Part shown: piece after piece, positions 7,024-13,388 of the stretch | How positions within the stretch are numbered: the stretch's first letter is position 1 | Layout of the letters: each line of letters opens with the position of its first letter | DNA from: an uncultured Collinsella sp. | GTDB lineage: Bacteria; Actinomycetota; Coriobacteriia; Coriobacteriales; Coriobacteriaceae | NCBI GenBank assembly: GCA_902494605.1 | Contig: CABUUG010000028.1 | Coordinates: 1 to 16,276 of the forward strand | Length of the DNA stretch: 16,276 nt | Direction: 5' to 3' | Notes under the pieces: model-generated | The model's input: the letters and a program-made list of their open reading frames with translations, nothing else | The model's database searches: none | Told to the model about the DNA's origin: nothing | Translations under genes and position numbers: made by a program

Positions 7024-7090
7024 AGTTGCGGTGATATAGTTCCGATTTAAGCGGTTTAACAGCACAAATAGGAACTATATCACCGCAACT
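7024..7090. repeat. Dispersed hairpin repeat, family A copy 2
   Basis: Arms 7024-7043 and 7071-7090 are a perfect 20-base inverted repeat (AGTTGCGGTGATATAGTTCC and its complement) around a 27-base loop. Compared with copy 1 the A-T pair 719/763 has become T-A at 7035/7079, so pairing is kept. On the minus strand the stem ends in GCAACTTTT, 42 bases past the radical SAM stop codon, so a terminator role there is plausible. Confidence 0.82.
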
Positions 7091-7131
7091 GATGGGGCGG
7101 GATGGCGGGCACTAGCTGCTGCGTGGTTTTG

Positions 7132-7908
7132 CTAGTAGCTCACCTGGCAGGGAATGCCGAGGGCGCGCACACGCGCGGCAATGGCGTCGAGGACGTCGGG
7201 TGCTGCTTTGGCAAGGCCGGTGACCGGTGTCTCGCGCGCCACCGTGTAGATGGTCGCCTCCTGCGGACGAATGCGCTCGAGTGCCGCGAGCCAAGGGCCA
7301 ACGTACTCCTCGCCGGTATTGTCGAGAGGATTGCCCTGGTGTTCGCCGGTCAAAAACATCGTCTGGATAATGACGTGGCCGTTAAAGCTCGCGAACGTCT
7401 CGATCTGGTGCTCCACATCGTAGGGGCCAACGGGTTGATCGAGCAGCTGGATAAATGCCGGGTCGACCGTATCGAGCTTGAGGATGTTGTCGTCGACCAT
7501 CATGAGTGCGTCGTGTACCTGGGGACGGTCGGCGCGCGTGCCGTTGGAGAGCACGGCGATCTTGGAGTTTGGGGCAAACTCGTCGCGCAGCGCGACAGCG
7601 CCGGCGATGGCCTGCGGAAACTCCGGTGCGGCGGTGGGCTCGCCGTTGCCGGCAAACGTGATTACATCGGGCAGCTCACCTTCGACTGCCATCTCGCGCA
7701 ATTTGGCCTCGAGTGCATCGAGCACCACGGCAGCCGTGTTATACGATTCGTGACAGGGGCGCTCGGCATTGAGACCGTTCTCGCAGTAGATGCAGTCGAA
7801 CGTGCAGATCTTGCCGCTCGCCGGCATCATGTTGACACCGAGCGAAAGGCCCAGGCGACGGCTGCGAACGGGCCCAAAGATGGGGCTGGCATTTAGAAAC
7901 GTAGACAT
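7132..7908 (-). CDS. Radical SAM Fe-S protein (TYW1-like, COG0731 type)
   Basis: The 258-residue product opens with FGPVRSRRLGLSLGVN (11-26), the signature start of this radical SAM group. It has the 4Fe-4S motif CTFDCIYC (Cys35, Cys39, Cys42) and the SAM-binding segment FAGNGEPTA. Family members use reductively cleaved S-adenosylmethionine for radical chemistry. The actual substrate of this bacterial subgroup is not established, so I call no reaction. The start ATG 7906-7908 follows GAGGAG. An upstream in-frame ATG at 7942-7944 would lie inside the likely promoter spacer (see 7930-7958). It is probably a single-gene unit, ending at the family A hairpin. Confidence 0.85.
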   Translation of the reverse strand: MSTFLNASPIFGPVRSRRLGLSLGVNMMPASGKICTFDCIYCENGLNAERPCHESYNTAAVVLDALEAKLREMAVEGELPDVITFAGNGEPTAAPEFPQAIAGAVALRDEFAPNSKIAVLSNGTRADRPQVHDALMMVDDNILKLDTVDPAFIQLLDQPVGPYDVEHQIETFASFNGHVIIQTMFLTGEHQGNPLDNTGEEYVGPWLAALERIRPQEATIYTVARETPVTGLAKAAPDVLDAIAARVRALGIPCQVSY

Positions 7909-7929
7909 AGGTAAAAGCTCCTCAAGACA

Positions 7930-7958
7930 ATTAACCTTAAGCATAGCATCGGCTCCAA
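7930..7958 (-). promoter_or_regulatory. Possible promoter of the radical SAM gene
   Basis: On the minus strand TTGGAG (7958-7953) and GTTAAT (7935-7930) are separated by exactly 17 bases. The match to a housekeeping promoter is moderate. If correct, the transcript begins about 10-15 bases before the GAGGAG ribosome-binding site and excludes the upstream ATG. Confidence 0.35.
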
Positions 7959-8082
7959 CGTATGGTCCGGGCTTGTGCTTTGCAGGTTTCGTTTTTAACT
8001 CTGCCTTCGATGCCGCGTCATGAAAGGTATCGGGTCGGGTACAGTTAATCTGTTAACAAAACGCAAGACGATGGGGCACAAC

Positions 8083-8880
8083 ATGGAATTTACGGTCGAG
8101 AATGCGGGCACCACGATCGCCTGCCGCGAGTATGCCAGCCCGGTTGTATCGTCCGATGCACCCGCCTTGGTTTGCGTGCACGGTGCGTGCGTCGACGGCG
8201 TCTTTTTTGACGCCATCGCCCGCGAGCTCGCCCGTGACTGTCGCGTCATTGCTTACGACCGCCGCGGTTGCGGCGAGAGCGGCGACGCTGCAGACGGACG
8301 CTACGACCTCGCCGCCCAGGCCGCCGACCTGCAGGCTGTTATCGAGCATATTGGCGCTCCGGCAAACGTGCTCGCGCACAGTGCCGGTACGTTGGTGGCC
8401 CTGGAGCTTCTCCGTGCAAACCCCACCATAATCTCGCGTGCGATTCTGCATGAACCCGCCGTGACGGCTGAGGGTGCCGGTCTGGGCGCGGCCCCGGTTT
8501 TGCTCGAGATGATCGCCGCGGGAAAGGTCTCCAGGGCATTACGGGCCTTCCTGGGCGCCATCGGCGATTCGGACCCTGAGGCCCCCAAGTTAACCGAGGC
8601 AGAAGCCAAGCATGCGCTGCGCAACGGCCGTAGTTTCATGGCAAACGAATACGGGATTACTATGACCTGCGTTCCCGATTGGGATAGTGTTCGTGCGTCG
8701 AAAACGGTGGCCGCCGTGCTCCTGGGCGAGCTCTCGATTGACACGCCTCGCGAGGCGGGCACAAGGGTGGCGGCTGAGCTTTTGGACTGTCCACTCGTAA
8801 TGGTTCCCGGCGCGCACAACGGCCTGCGCGATCGCCCGGTAGCGGCTGCCCAGACTGTCCGTGACATCCTGGGGCTCTAG
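8083..8880 (+). CDS. Alpha/beta-fold hydrolase
   Basis: A 265-residue serine hydrolase of the alpha/beta fold. It shows the oxyanion segment VCVHGACVDG (30-39), a YDRRGCGESG turn (58-67), the nucleophile elbow LAHSAGT (97-103; Ser100, with Ala in place of the first Gly), a likely acid Asp220 in ELSID and His245 in PGAHNG. Together these give an intact catalytic triad. It resembles esterases and lyases of the MenH/BioH shape, and the substrate is unknown. The start is uncertain: ATG 8083 has GGGG six bases before it, while ATG 8071 (four residues longer) has no ribosome-binding site. A dyad GTTAA-TCTG-TTAAC lies at 8044-8057, just upstream. It is divergent from the radical SAM gene. Confidence 0.82.
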   Translation: MEFTVENAGTTIACREYASPVVSSDAPALVCVHGACVDGVFFDAIARELARDCRVIAYDRRGCGESGDAADGRYDLAAQAADLQAVIEHIGAPANVLAHSAGTLVALELLRANPTIISRAILHEPAVTAEGAGLGAAPVLLEMIAAGKVSRALRAFLGAIGDSDPEAPKLTEAEAKHALRNGRSFMANEYGITMTCVPDWDSVRASKTVAAVLLGELSIDTPREAGTRVAAELLDCPLVMVPGAHNGLRDRPVAAAQTVRDILGL

Positions 8881-8908
8881 CACCCGCAATAGCCAAAGCA
8901 GACTTCAC

Positions 8909-8961
8909 CCGCAAACGTTTCGGCCTTGTTAACAAATGTGCTCAAAACCTTACGTTTGCGG
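8909..8961. promoter_or_regulatory. Inverted repeat flanking a TTGTTAACAA palindrome
   Basis: CCGCAAACGT (8909-8918) and ACGTTTGCGG (8952-8961) are perfect 10-base inverted repeats 33 bases apart. The palindrome TTGTTAACAA (8926-8935) lies between them. It follows the hydrolase stop and precedes the signalling operon promoter. It could be a terminator stem or a looped operator, and there is no U-tract. Confidence 0.4.
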
Positions 8962-9030
8962 CTCCAATTGCGCCGTCTGCCAACTCATAAAAATGTAACG
9001 GCATTCACGTGCTTACCTGCATCGGCAAGG

Positions 9031-9067
9031 TGTTACCCTTGTAACATTTGGAACCCACCGCTACTAT
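9031..9067 (+). promoter_or_regulatory. Promoter of the HD-GYP/Hpt operon with overlapping dyad
   Basis: TTGTAA (9039-9044) and TACTAT (9062-9067) are spaced by 17 bases, 24 bases before the ATG at 9092. The dyad TGTTAC-CCTT-GTAACA (9031-9046) covers the -35 element, and another TGTAAC half-site lies at 8994-8999. This layout suggests a regulator competing with RNA polymerase. Confidence 0.6.
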
Positions 9068-9091
9068 GCGAAGCTATCGAAAGGGCCCCAT

Positions 9092-10972
9092 ATGCTCAAT
9101 AATCACGAGGCCAATCTAACCGACGAGGAGGCTGCCGTCGAGGTCGCCCGCGTCGCGAAGACCTACCCCGTGGTACGTTTGCTGTCGGCCGACCAGATTA
9201 AGAGCGAGCGTAACTGCCTGCTCGCCGGCGATCACTGCCCTTGTTTGCGTCAGTCGAGTCTTGAGGCCTTGGCAGATTCGGGTGAGGTGTCGGAGCAACT
9301 GCTCAACGATGGTACTGAGTACCGCGCCCGCCTGCGCCCTCTAAAGGTCGAGGGCGAGCCTCGTGTCCTGCTGATGGTGCGTCCGATCGATGAGCAAGAG
9401 GCTGCAGAAGAGGACCTTGTCTACACCGACGTGCTGACGAGTGTGCGCAATCGTCGATATTACGAGGAAAAGCTCCGTAGCGCCCGCATGAATGCCGGCG
9501 TTGCGATGATCGACCTTGATGATTTTAGGGTCTTCAACGATACGTGTGGCCGTCATGCCGGTGACCTTGCGCTCGGTGCTGTGGCGACAGCCATACGCAG
9601 CGGAATTCGTTCGACTGACGAGCTTGTGCGCTATGGCTGCGACAAGTTTGTGGTCGTCATGTCCGATATTCCCTCCGATGACTTCGCCCGTCGCTTGCAT
9701 CAGGTATCCGAAGCCATTCATTCCACGATTATTCCGGGCCATGAGTACGTGAGCTTGACGGCATGTGTTGGTGGCGTTCGCATTCATGGCGAGACGGTCG
9801 ATGAGGGCGTTGGCCGCGCCGTCCAGTTATTGAGCCGCGCTAAGGCAAAAGCCGGTACGGTCGTGACCGATGCCGATTCCATCGAGGCCTTCCAAAGCGA
9901 AAAGCCTTTGGTGCTTATTGTCGATGACTCCGAGATGAACCGAGCCATTCTCAGCGAGATGCTCAAGGACGAGTATTGCATCCTCGAGGCCGACCACGGT
10001 CGTGCGGCGCTCGACATGGTCGACCGCTATGGCGATGAGTTGTCGCTCGTGCTGCTGGATATTGTCATGCCGGGCGTAAGCGGCTTTGAGGTGCTGGCCG
10101 ATCTGTCGCGCCGATCGGTTAGTGACAATCTGCCCGTCATCATGATTTCGAGCGAAGATTCCGATGATATGGTTCTGCGCGCGTACGAGCTGGGCGCCTC
10201 GGACTATATCAACCGCCCGTTTGACTCCCGTGTCGTGCGCCGCCGTGTAAGCAACACCATCCGCCTATACGCCAAACAGCGCCGCCTGACGAACCTGCTG
10301 TCCCAGCAGTACAACGAGCGCGTCAAGAACAGTCGCATGCTCATCGACATCATGGCCGGCGTCATGGAGCTTCGCAACGGCGAGAGCGGCAGGCACGTTA
10401 CGAACATCGAGAAGCTGACCGAGCTGCTGCTTGGCTGTCTGGTCCGGCGTAGCGACACGATCTCCCTCGACAATGAGGAACGCTCCACGATCGCCCTGGC
10501 TTCGGCGCTGCACGATATCGGCAAGATGTCGATTGACGATGCGATTCTCAACAAGCCCGGACGCCTTACGCCCGAGGAGTTCGAGATTATGAAGACGCAT
10601 ACCACGATCGGCGCCGACATGCTGCGTGAGCTGGGTAGCCATCACGCCGGCAATGCGCTTATGGAATATGCGTACCAGATCGCGCGTTGGCACCACGAGC
10701 GCTGGGACGGCAAGGGTTATCCCGATGGCCTTAAGGGCGACGAAATTCCCATTGCCGCACAGGTGGTTTCGGTGGCCGACGTGTACGATGCCCTGACGAG
10801 CGTGCGCGTGTACAAGGACGCTATCCCGCACGAGGAAGCGATCAAGATGATTCTGGACGGTAAGTGCGGCACCTTTAACCCGTTGCTGCTCGACTGTTTG
10901 CTCGAGGTGCAAGACCAAATTGCCGAGACATTGGCACGCCCCGCCGATGTCGTCGCGTTTCCTACGATTTAG
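9092..10972 (+). CDS. Multidomain signalling protein: degenerate GGDEF, receiver and HD-GYP domains
   Basis: A 626-residue cytoplasmic protein. Residues 1-108 are PAS-like at most and carry a small Cys cluster (Cys42, Cys49, Cys51). A GGDEF domain follows (about 109-262) with YTDVLTSVRNRR and IDLDDFRVFND, but the signature is GCDKF (182-186), so cyclase activity is probably lost. The inhibitory c-di-GMP site RSTD (173-176) is intact at the right distance. A receiver domain (272-392) has Asp278-Asp279 and phosphoacceptor Asp323 in LLDIVMPG, Ser353 at the switch position, and Arg375 where Lys is nearly invariant. The C-terminal HD-GYP domain (about 412-610) has HDIGK (474-478), HHERWDGKGYPDG and ADVYDALTSVRVYK, so c-di-GMP hydrolysis is expected. 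Start ATG 9092 follows AAGGG, and the promoter lies just upstream. The Hpt gene starts 24 bases after the stop. Confidence 0.92.
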   Translation: MLNNHEANLTDEEAAVEVARVAKTYPVVRLLSADQIKSERNCLLAGDHCPCLRQSSLEALADSGEVSEQLLNDGTEYRARLRPLKVEGEPRVLLMVRPIDEQEAAEEDLVYTDVLTSVRNRRYYEEKLRSARMNAGVAMIDLDDFRVFNDTCGRHAGDLALGAVATAIRSGIRSTDELVRYGCDKFVVVMSDIPSDDFARRLHQVSEAIHSTIIPGHEYVSLTACVGGVRIHGETVDEGVGRAVQLLSRAKAKAGTVVTDADSIEAFQSEKPLVLIVDDSEMNRAILSEMLKDEYCILEADHGRAALDMVDRYGDELSLVLLDIVMPGVSGFEVLADLSRRSVSDNLPVIMISSEDSDDMVLRAYELGASDYINRPFDSRVVRRRVSNTIRLYAKQRRLTNLLSQQYNERVKNSRMLIDIMAGVMELRNGESGRHVTNIEKLTELLLGCLVRRSDTISLDNEERSTIALASALHDIGKMSIDDAILNKPGRLTPEEFEIMKTHTTIGADMLRELGSHHAGNALMEYAYQIARWHHERWDGKGYPDGLKGDEIPIAAQVVSVADVYDALTSVRVYKDAIPHEEAIKMILDGKCGTFNPLLLDCLLEVQDQIAETLARPADVVAFPTI

Positions 10973-10996
10973 TTTGACCAAAGGAGTTTTTAATCC

Positions 10997-11353
10997 ATGA
11001 TTTCCATGCGTGAGGCGTATGAGAAGATCGGCGCTAATTATGATGACGCGTGCGCTCGGCTGATGGGCGGGGAAATGCTTGCCCGCTTTGCCCTCAAGTT
11101 TTTGGATGACGAGAGCATGGACAAGCTGGAGGCCGCCATGGCGGCGGGAGACGCCGAAGGTGCGTTTATGGCAGCGCACACGCTCAAGGGCGTGAGCCAG
11201 AACCTGGGATTCGATAATCTGTACGAGCCGGCGGTCGTGGTGACCGAGGCGTTGCGCGGCGCCGATGCCGTTGACGGCGCTCGCGAGGGAATGCATGCGT
11301 TGCAGCAGCAATATGCGGCAACGATGTCGGCCCTGCGCGAGGCGGCCGAATAA
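10997..11353 (+). CDS. Stand-alone histidine phosphotransfer (Hpt) protein
   Basis: A 118-residue helical protein with the Hpt motif AAHTLKGVSQNLGF (59-72), where His61 would carry the phosphoryl group. Its length is typical of a single Hpt domain. It follows the receiver/HD-GYP gene by 24 bases, with AAGGAG ahead of the ATG. This makes it the likely phosphodonor or phosphate sink for Asp323 of that protein. No histidine kinase lies beside it, so the upstream hybrid kinase must be elsewhere if the relay is complete. Met4 is an alternative start with a closer spacing to no clear site, so I keep the first ATG. Confidence 0.87.
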   Translation: MISMREAYEKIGANYDDACARLMGGEMLARFALKFLDDESMDKLEAAMAAGDAEGAFMAAHTLKGVSQNLGFDNLYEPAVVVTEALRGADAVDGAREGMHALQQQYAATMSALREAAE

Positions 11354-11377
11354 GAGCTTGCGGGCCTTGATGACTAT

Positions 11378-11441
11378 GAGAGTGGATAATCTCCCGTTTT
11401 AGGCCCGGTGGCGGCCTCAAAGTGGGAGATTATCCACTCTC
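11378..11441. repeat. Long hairpin (GAGAGTGGATAATCTCCC arms) after the Hpt gene
   Basis: Arms 11378-11395 and 11424-11441 are perfect 18-base inverted repeats. The inner part continues GTTTT (11396-11400) against AAAGT (11419-11423), using G-T pairs, and AGGCC (11401-11405) against GGCCT (11413-11417), leaving a 7-base loop and one bulge. It starts 25 bases after the Hpt stop. The G-T pairs are acceptable only in + strand RNA, so it probably forms at the 3' end of the HD-GYP/Hpt transcript. There is no U-tract. Confidence 0.78.
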
Positions 11442-11529
11442 GTTCGATATGTGTCCAAAAATCCACGCTCACCCCTCCGGGTTAGTAAATGGCCTATGCG
11501 CACTGGCGGGGCTTTCCGCATGCAATCAA

Positions 11530-11563
11530 TATCGTTGTTCGATAAACTGTTCGAATAACGATA
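11530..11563. promoter_or_regulatory. 34-base dyad upstream of the DUF2975/HTH operon, probable operator
   Basis: TATCGTTGTTCGAT (11530-11543) and TTCGAATAACGATA (11550-11563) are inverted repeats matching at 12 of 14 positions around AAACTG. The dyad ends 20 bases before the DUF2975 start codon, where a promoter should lie. It may be bound by the HTH protein encoded in the operon. A looser TTATCG/CGATAA pair precedes the ABC operon. Confidence 0.55.
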
Positions 11564-11583
11564 GAGTCGATGAGGGTGAGTGT

Positions 11584-12144
11584 ATGTCTAACAGCGTTCA
11601 GCGTATGGCCAAAGCGGGCGAAAATATCAGGAAGCTTGGCTTTTGCATGGCAGCCGTTTTTGCAGGGATGCTCGTCGCTTTTGCCGCGTTGGTTGTTTAC
11701 GTGATCTGGTATGCGGTTGCAAACGTTGCCTCTGTCGATTCTTTCGGCGTCGTGACGCTTCTCGATGGCGGGTGCATCGTTATCCCAAGCGGACTGTGCC
11801 TGGCACTCGTCGTGGGTATTTCGCTTGTCGTTCTGTGTGGGATCAGCCGTAACATCTCGCGAGGCGTCTCGCCCTTTACCAAGACGCATGTGCGGCTTAT
11901 CCGTGTTCTTGCGCTTGCCTTTGCTGTTAACGCCGCGGTTTCGCTTATTGGTGCCTACGGATCGGTCAATCTTACCATTGGTGGGCTGGAGCTTTACGTC
12001 GTGCCTCATTCCTTCGTTATTGAGATTTGCCAAGGCGTTGCCTTTGATGCGGGGTCGCTTATCGGCGCGGCTGTCTGTCTGTGTATCTCGGTGATCTGGA
12101 GTTATGCCTCGCTGCTCCAAGAGCAGTCTGACGAGCTTGTGTAG
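11584..12144 (+). CDS. DUF2975 family membrane protein
   Basis: A 186-residue integral membrane protein of unknown function with about four membrane segments (roughly 17-45, 66-87, 103-125 and 155-177). The segment RNISRGVSPFTKTHVRLIRVL (89-109, written in part) is the family hallmark, with a G.SPFT core between segments two and three. DUF2975 genes are commonly paired with a small HTH gene, as here, where the next gene starts 8 bases after this stop. I chose ATG 11584, preceded by GAGGGTGAG. An upstream in-frame start at 11422 would run through the hairpin and the operator dyad, with no membrane-protein character. The protein may sense a membrane signal and pass it to the HTH partner. That is inference. 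Confidence 0.85.
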   Translation: MSNSVQRMAKAGENIRKLGFCMAAVFAGMLVAFAALVVYVIWYAVANVASVDSFGVVTLLDGGCIVIPSGLCLALVVGISLVVLCGISRNISRGVSPFTKTHVRLIRVLALAFAVNAAVSLIGAYGSVNLTIGGLELYVVPHSFVIEICQGVAFDAGSLIGAAVCLCISVIWSYASLLQEQSDELV

Positions 12145-12152
12145 GAGGAAGC

Positions 12153-12482
12153 ATGAGCTATCTCATCATCGAGCTTGAGACGCAGCTACTTAAGACCGGA
12201 AAGACCAGTGCTGATCTGATTCGTGCCACGGGGCATACTCCGGCTAATATTTCTAAGCTAAGAAACGGAAAAATTAAAGCTATTCGCCTTAAGACGCTTC
12301 TCGATATTTGCGATGAACTTGACTGTCAACCGGGAGATATTATTCAGCGCGTGAGCGAGAAAGAGCTTGAGGAGCTTATTGTTGAGCGTGCAAAAAATGT
12401 CGTGAGGCAGATGCGGGACGGCGGAGGCAATGAGGCGTTGCTTCCGACATCAGTCTTTGCTGTAGATTTGAGCGACGAGTAG
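12153..12482 (+). CDS. Small XRE/HTH_26-type regulator, DUF2975 partner
   Basis: A 109-residue DNA-binding protein with a Cro/C1-like fold in residues 4-68: the HTH helices fall at SADLIRATGHTPANISKLRN, followed by LKTLLDICDELDCQPGDII, the usual end of this small family. The C-terminal 40 residues are charged and helical (KELEELIVERAKNVVRQM) and may mediate dimerisation or contact with the DUF2975 protein. It starts behind a perfect AGGAGG, 8 bases after the DUF2975 stop, so the two are co-transcribed. Likely targets are its own promoter (dyad 11530-11563) and perhaps the downstream ABC operon. A strong terminator follows. Confidence 0.88.
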   Translation: MSYLIIELETQLLKTGKTSADLIRATGHTPANISKLRNGKIKAIRLKTLLDICDELDCQPGDIIQRVSEKELEELIVERAKNVVRQMRDGGGNEALLPTSVFAVDLSDE

Positions 12483-12520
12483 CATAAAGCGAACAACTAT
12501 AACGAAATATCAGCGTAAAG

Positions 12521-12551
12521 GGGCCCGTGTCTAACACGGGTTCTTTCTTTT
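12521..12551 (+). terminator. Intrinsic terminator of the DUF2975/HTH operon
   Basis: CCCGTGT (12524-12530) and ACACGGG (12534-12540) form a 7-base-pair GC-rich stem with a 3-base loop, followed directly by TTCTTTCTTTT. This is the clearest rho-independent terminator in the window and separates the regulator operon from the ABC operon. Confidence 0.88.
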
Positions 12552-12559
12552 AGATTACC

Positions 12560-12609
12560 TTGACAAATATGAGTTATCGAAAAACAATAACAACTATGAA
12601 AAACGATAA
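12560..12609 (+). promoter_or_regulatory. Promoter and possible operator of the ABC exporter operon
   Basis: A consensus TTGACA (12560-12565) is followed after 17 bases by AACAAT (12583-12588), a fair -10. TTATCG (12574-12579) and CGATAA (12604-12609) are inverted half-sites that bracket the -10 and start region. They resemble the ends of the dyad at 11530-11563. AACAACTAT at 12590-12598 also occurs at 12492-12500. Confidence 0.5.
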
Positions 12610-12626
12610 AGGAAAGAAGGAACGAT

Positions 12627-13388
12627 ATGAGCGGTTTTGCTATCAAGCAGAACGGGAGGCCGATGAACGCATCAGCGATAAAGTTATCAAAGGTGTCAAA
12701 GCGCTACGGGAAACGGCGCGTTTTGCATGACGTTTCCTTCGAGGTGCATCAGTCTGAGCTCCTTGCCCTTGTTGGTGCAAACGGTGCGGGCAAAAGCACG
12801 CTTATTAAAATCGTCTTGGGCCTCTGCGAGCCGTCGTCGGGGAGCGTGGAGCTCTTTGGGGGCAAGTCGAAAAAAGAGCTGAGCCTGATGCGGACGCGTG
12901 TCGGCTATGTGCCAGATTCCTGCGGAGCATACCAATCCCTCAGTGCGGCTGAGAATCTTCGGATCCGATGTGCGGAATGGGGGCTTGATGCGAATCGTGA
13001 GATTCCTCGCGTTTTGAGCCTAGTCGGCCTGGACGTCGAAGAGAAAAAGAGCGTGAACAGTTTTTCTCTGGGAATGAAACGGCGGCTGGATATAGCTACG
13101 GCTTTGTTGGGCGACACCGACGTACTAATTTTCGATGAGCCGGCAAATGGATTGGACCCGCTGGGCATCGAGAGTATATGGGCCCTTATCGGTCGATTGA
13201 ATCGAGAACAGGGTAAGACCATGCTCGTCTCTAGCCATGATTTGGATGAGTTGGCATCAGTTGCAACAAGTTGCGTGTTTATTCATGACGGCGAACTGCT
13301 GAAAAAGGAATCGATGGACGTCATAAGGGATGAGGCGTCGTCCCTAAAAGAGTATTACAGGCGCTTGATGAAGGCGGTCTCGCTATGA
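12627..13388 (+). CDS. ABC transporter ATP-binding protein (bacitracin/lantibiotic-immunity type)
   Basis: The 253-residue ATPase energises the two membrane proteins encoded next. It has Walker A GANGAGKST (50-58), the signature region FSLGMKRRLDIA (146-157), Walker B VLIFDEP (166-172), the D-loop NGLDPLG and switch His204 in SSHD. FSLGM instead of LSGGQ is typical of BcrA/LanF-like exporters. The Q-loop position reads VPDS, with Asp96 where Gln is usual. Start ATG 12627 follows GAAGGA. Met13 is a possible shorter start, as the first 16 residues precede the usual N-terminus. The stop overlaps the next start (ATGA), so translation is coupled. Peptide or drug efflux is the likely role, but no precursor peptide or synthetase is nearby. 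Confidence 0.92.
   Translation: MSGFAIKQNGRPMNASAIKLSKVSKRYGKRRVLHDVSFEVHQSELLALVGANGAGKSTLIKIVLGLCEPSSGSVELFGGKSKKELSLMRTRVGYVPDSCGAYQSLSAAENLRIRCAEWGLDANREIPRVLSLVGLDVEEKKSVNSFSLGMKRRLDIATALLGDTDVLIFDEPANGLDPLGIESIWALIGRLNREQGKTMLVSSHDLDELASVATSCVFIHDGELLKKESMDVIRDEASSLKEYYRRLMKAVSL

Noticed and set aside
707..7090. Insertion sequence ends or CRISPR repeats
   Set aside because: The repeats are isolated hairpins far apart, with no transposase, target duplication or regular spacer pattern.
9416..9880. Active diguanylate cyclase
   Set aside because: The catalytic signature is GCDKF. Loss of the second Gly and of the Glu makes cyclase activity unlikely.
10265..11311. 348-codon minus-strand frame opposite the HD-GYP and Hpt genes
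   Set aside because: Shadow of two real genes whose motifs (HDIGK, GYPDG, HTLKG) are unmistakable.
11422..11583. N-terminal extension of the DUF2975 protein by 54 residues
   Set aside because: It would translate through the hairpin arm and the operator dyad, and a good ribosome-binding site stands before ATG 11584.
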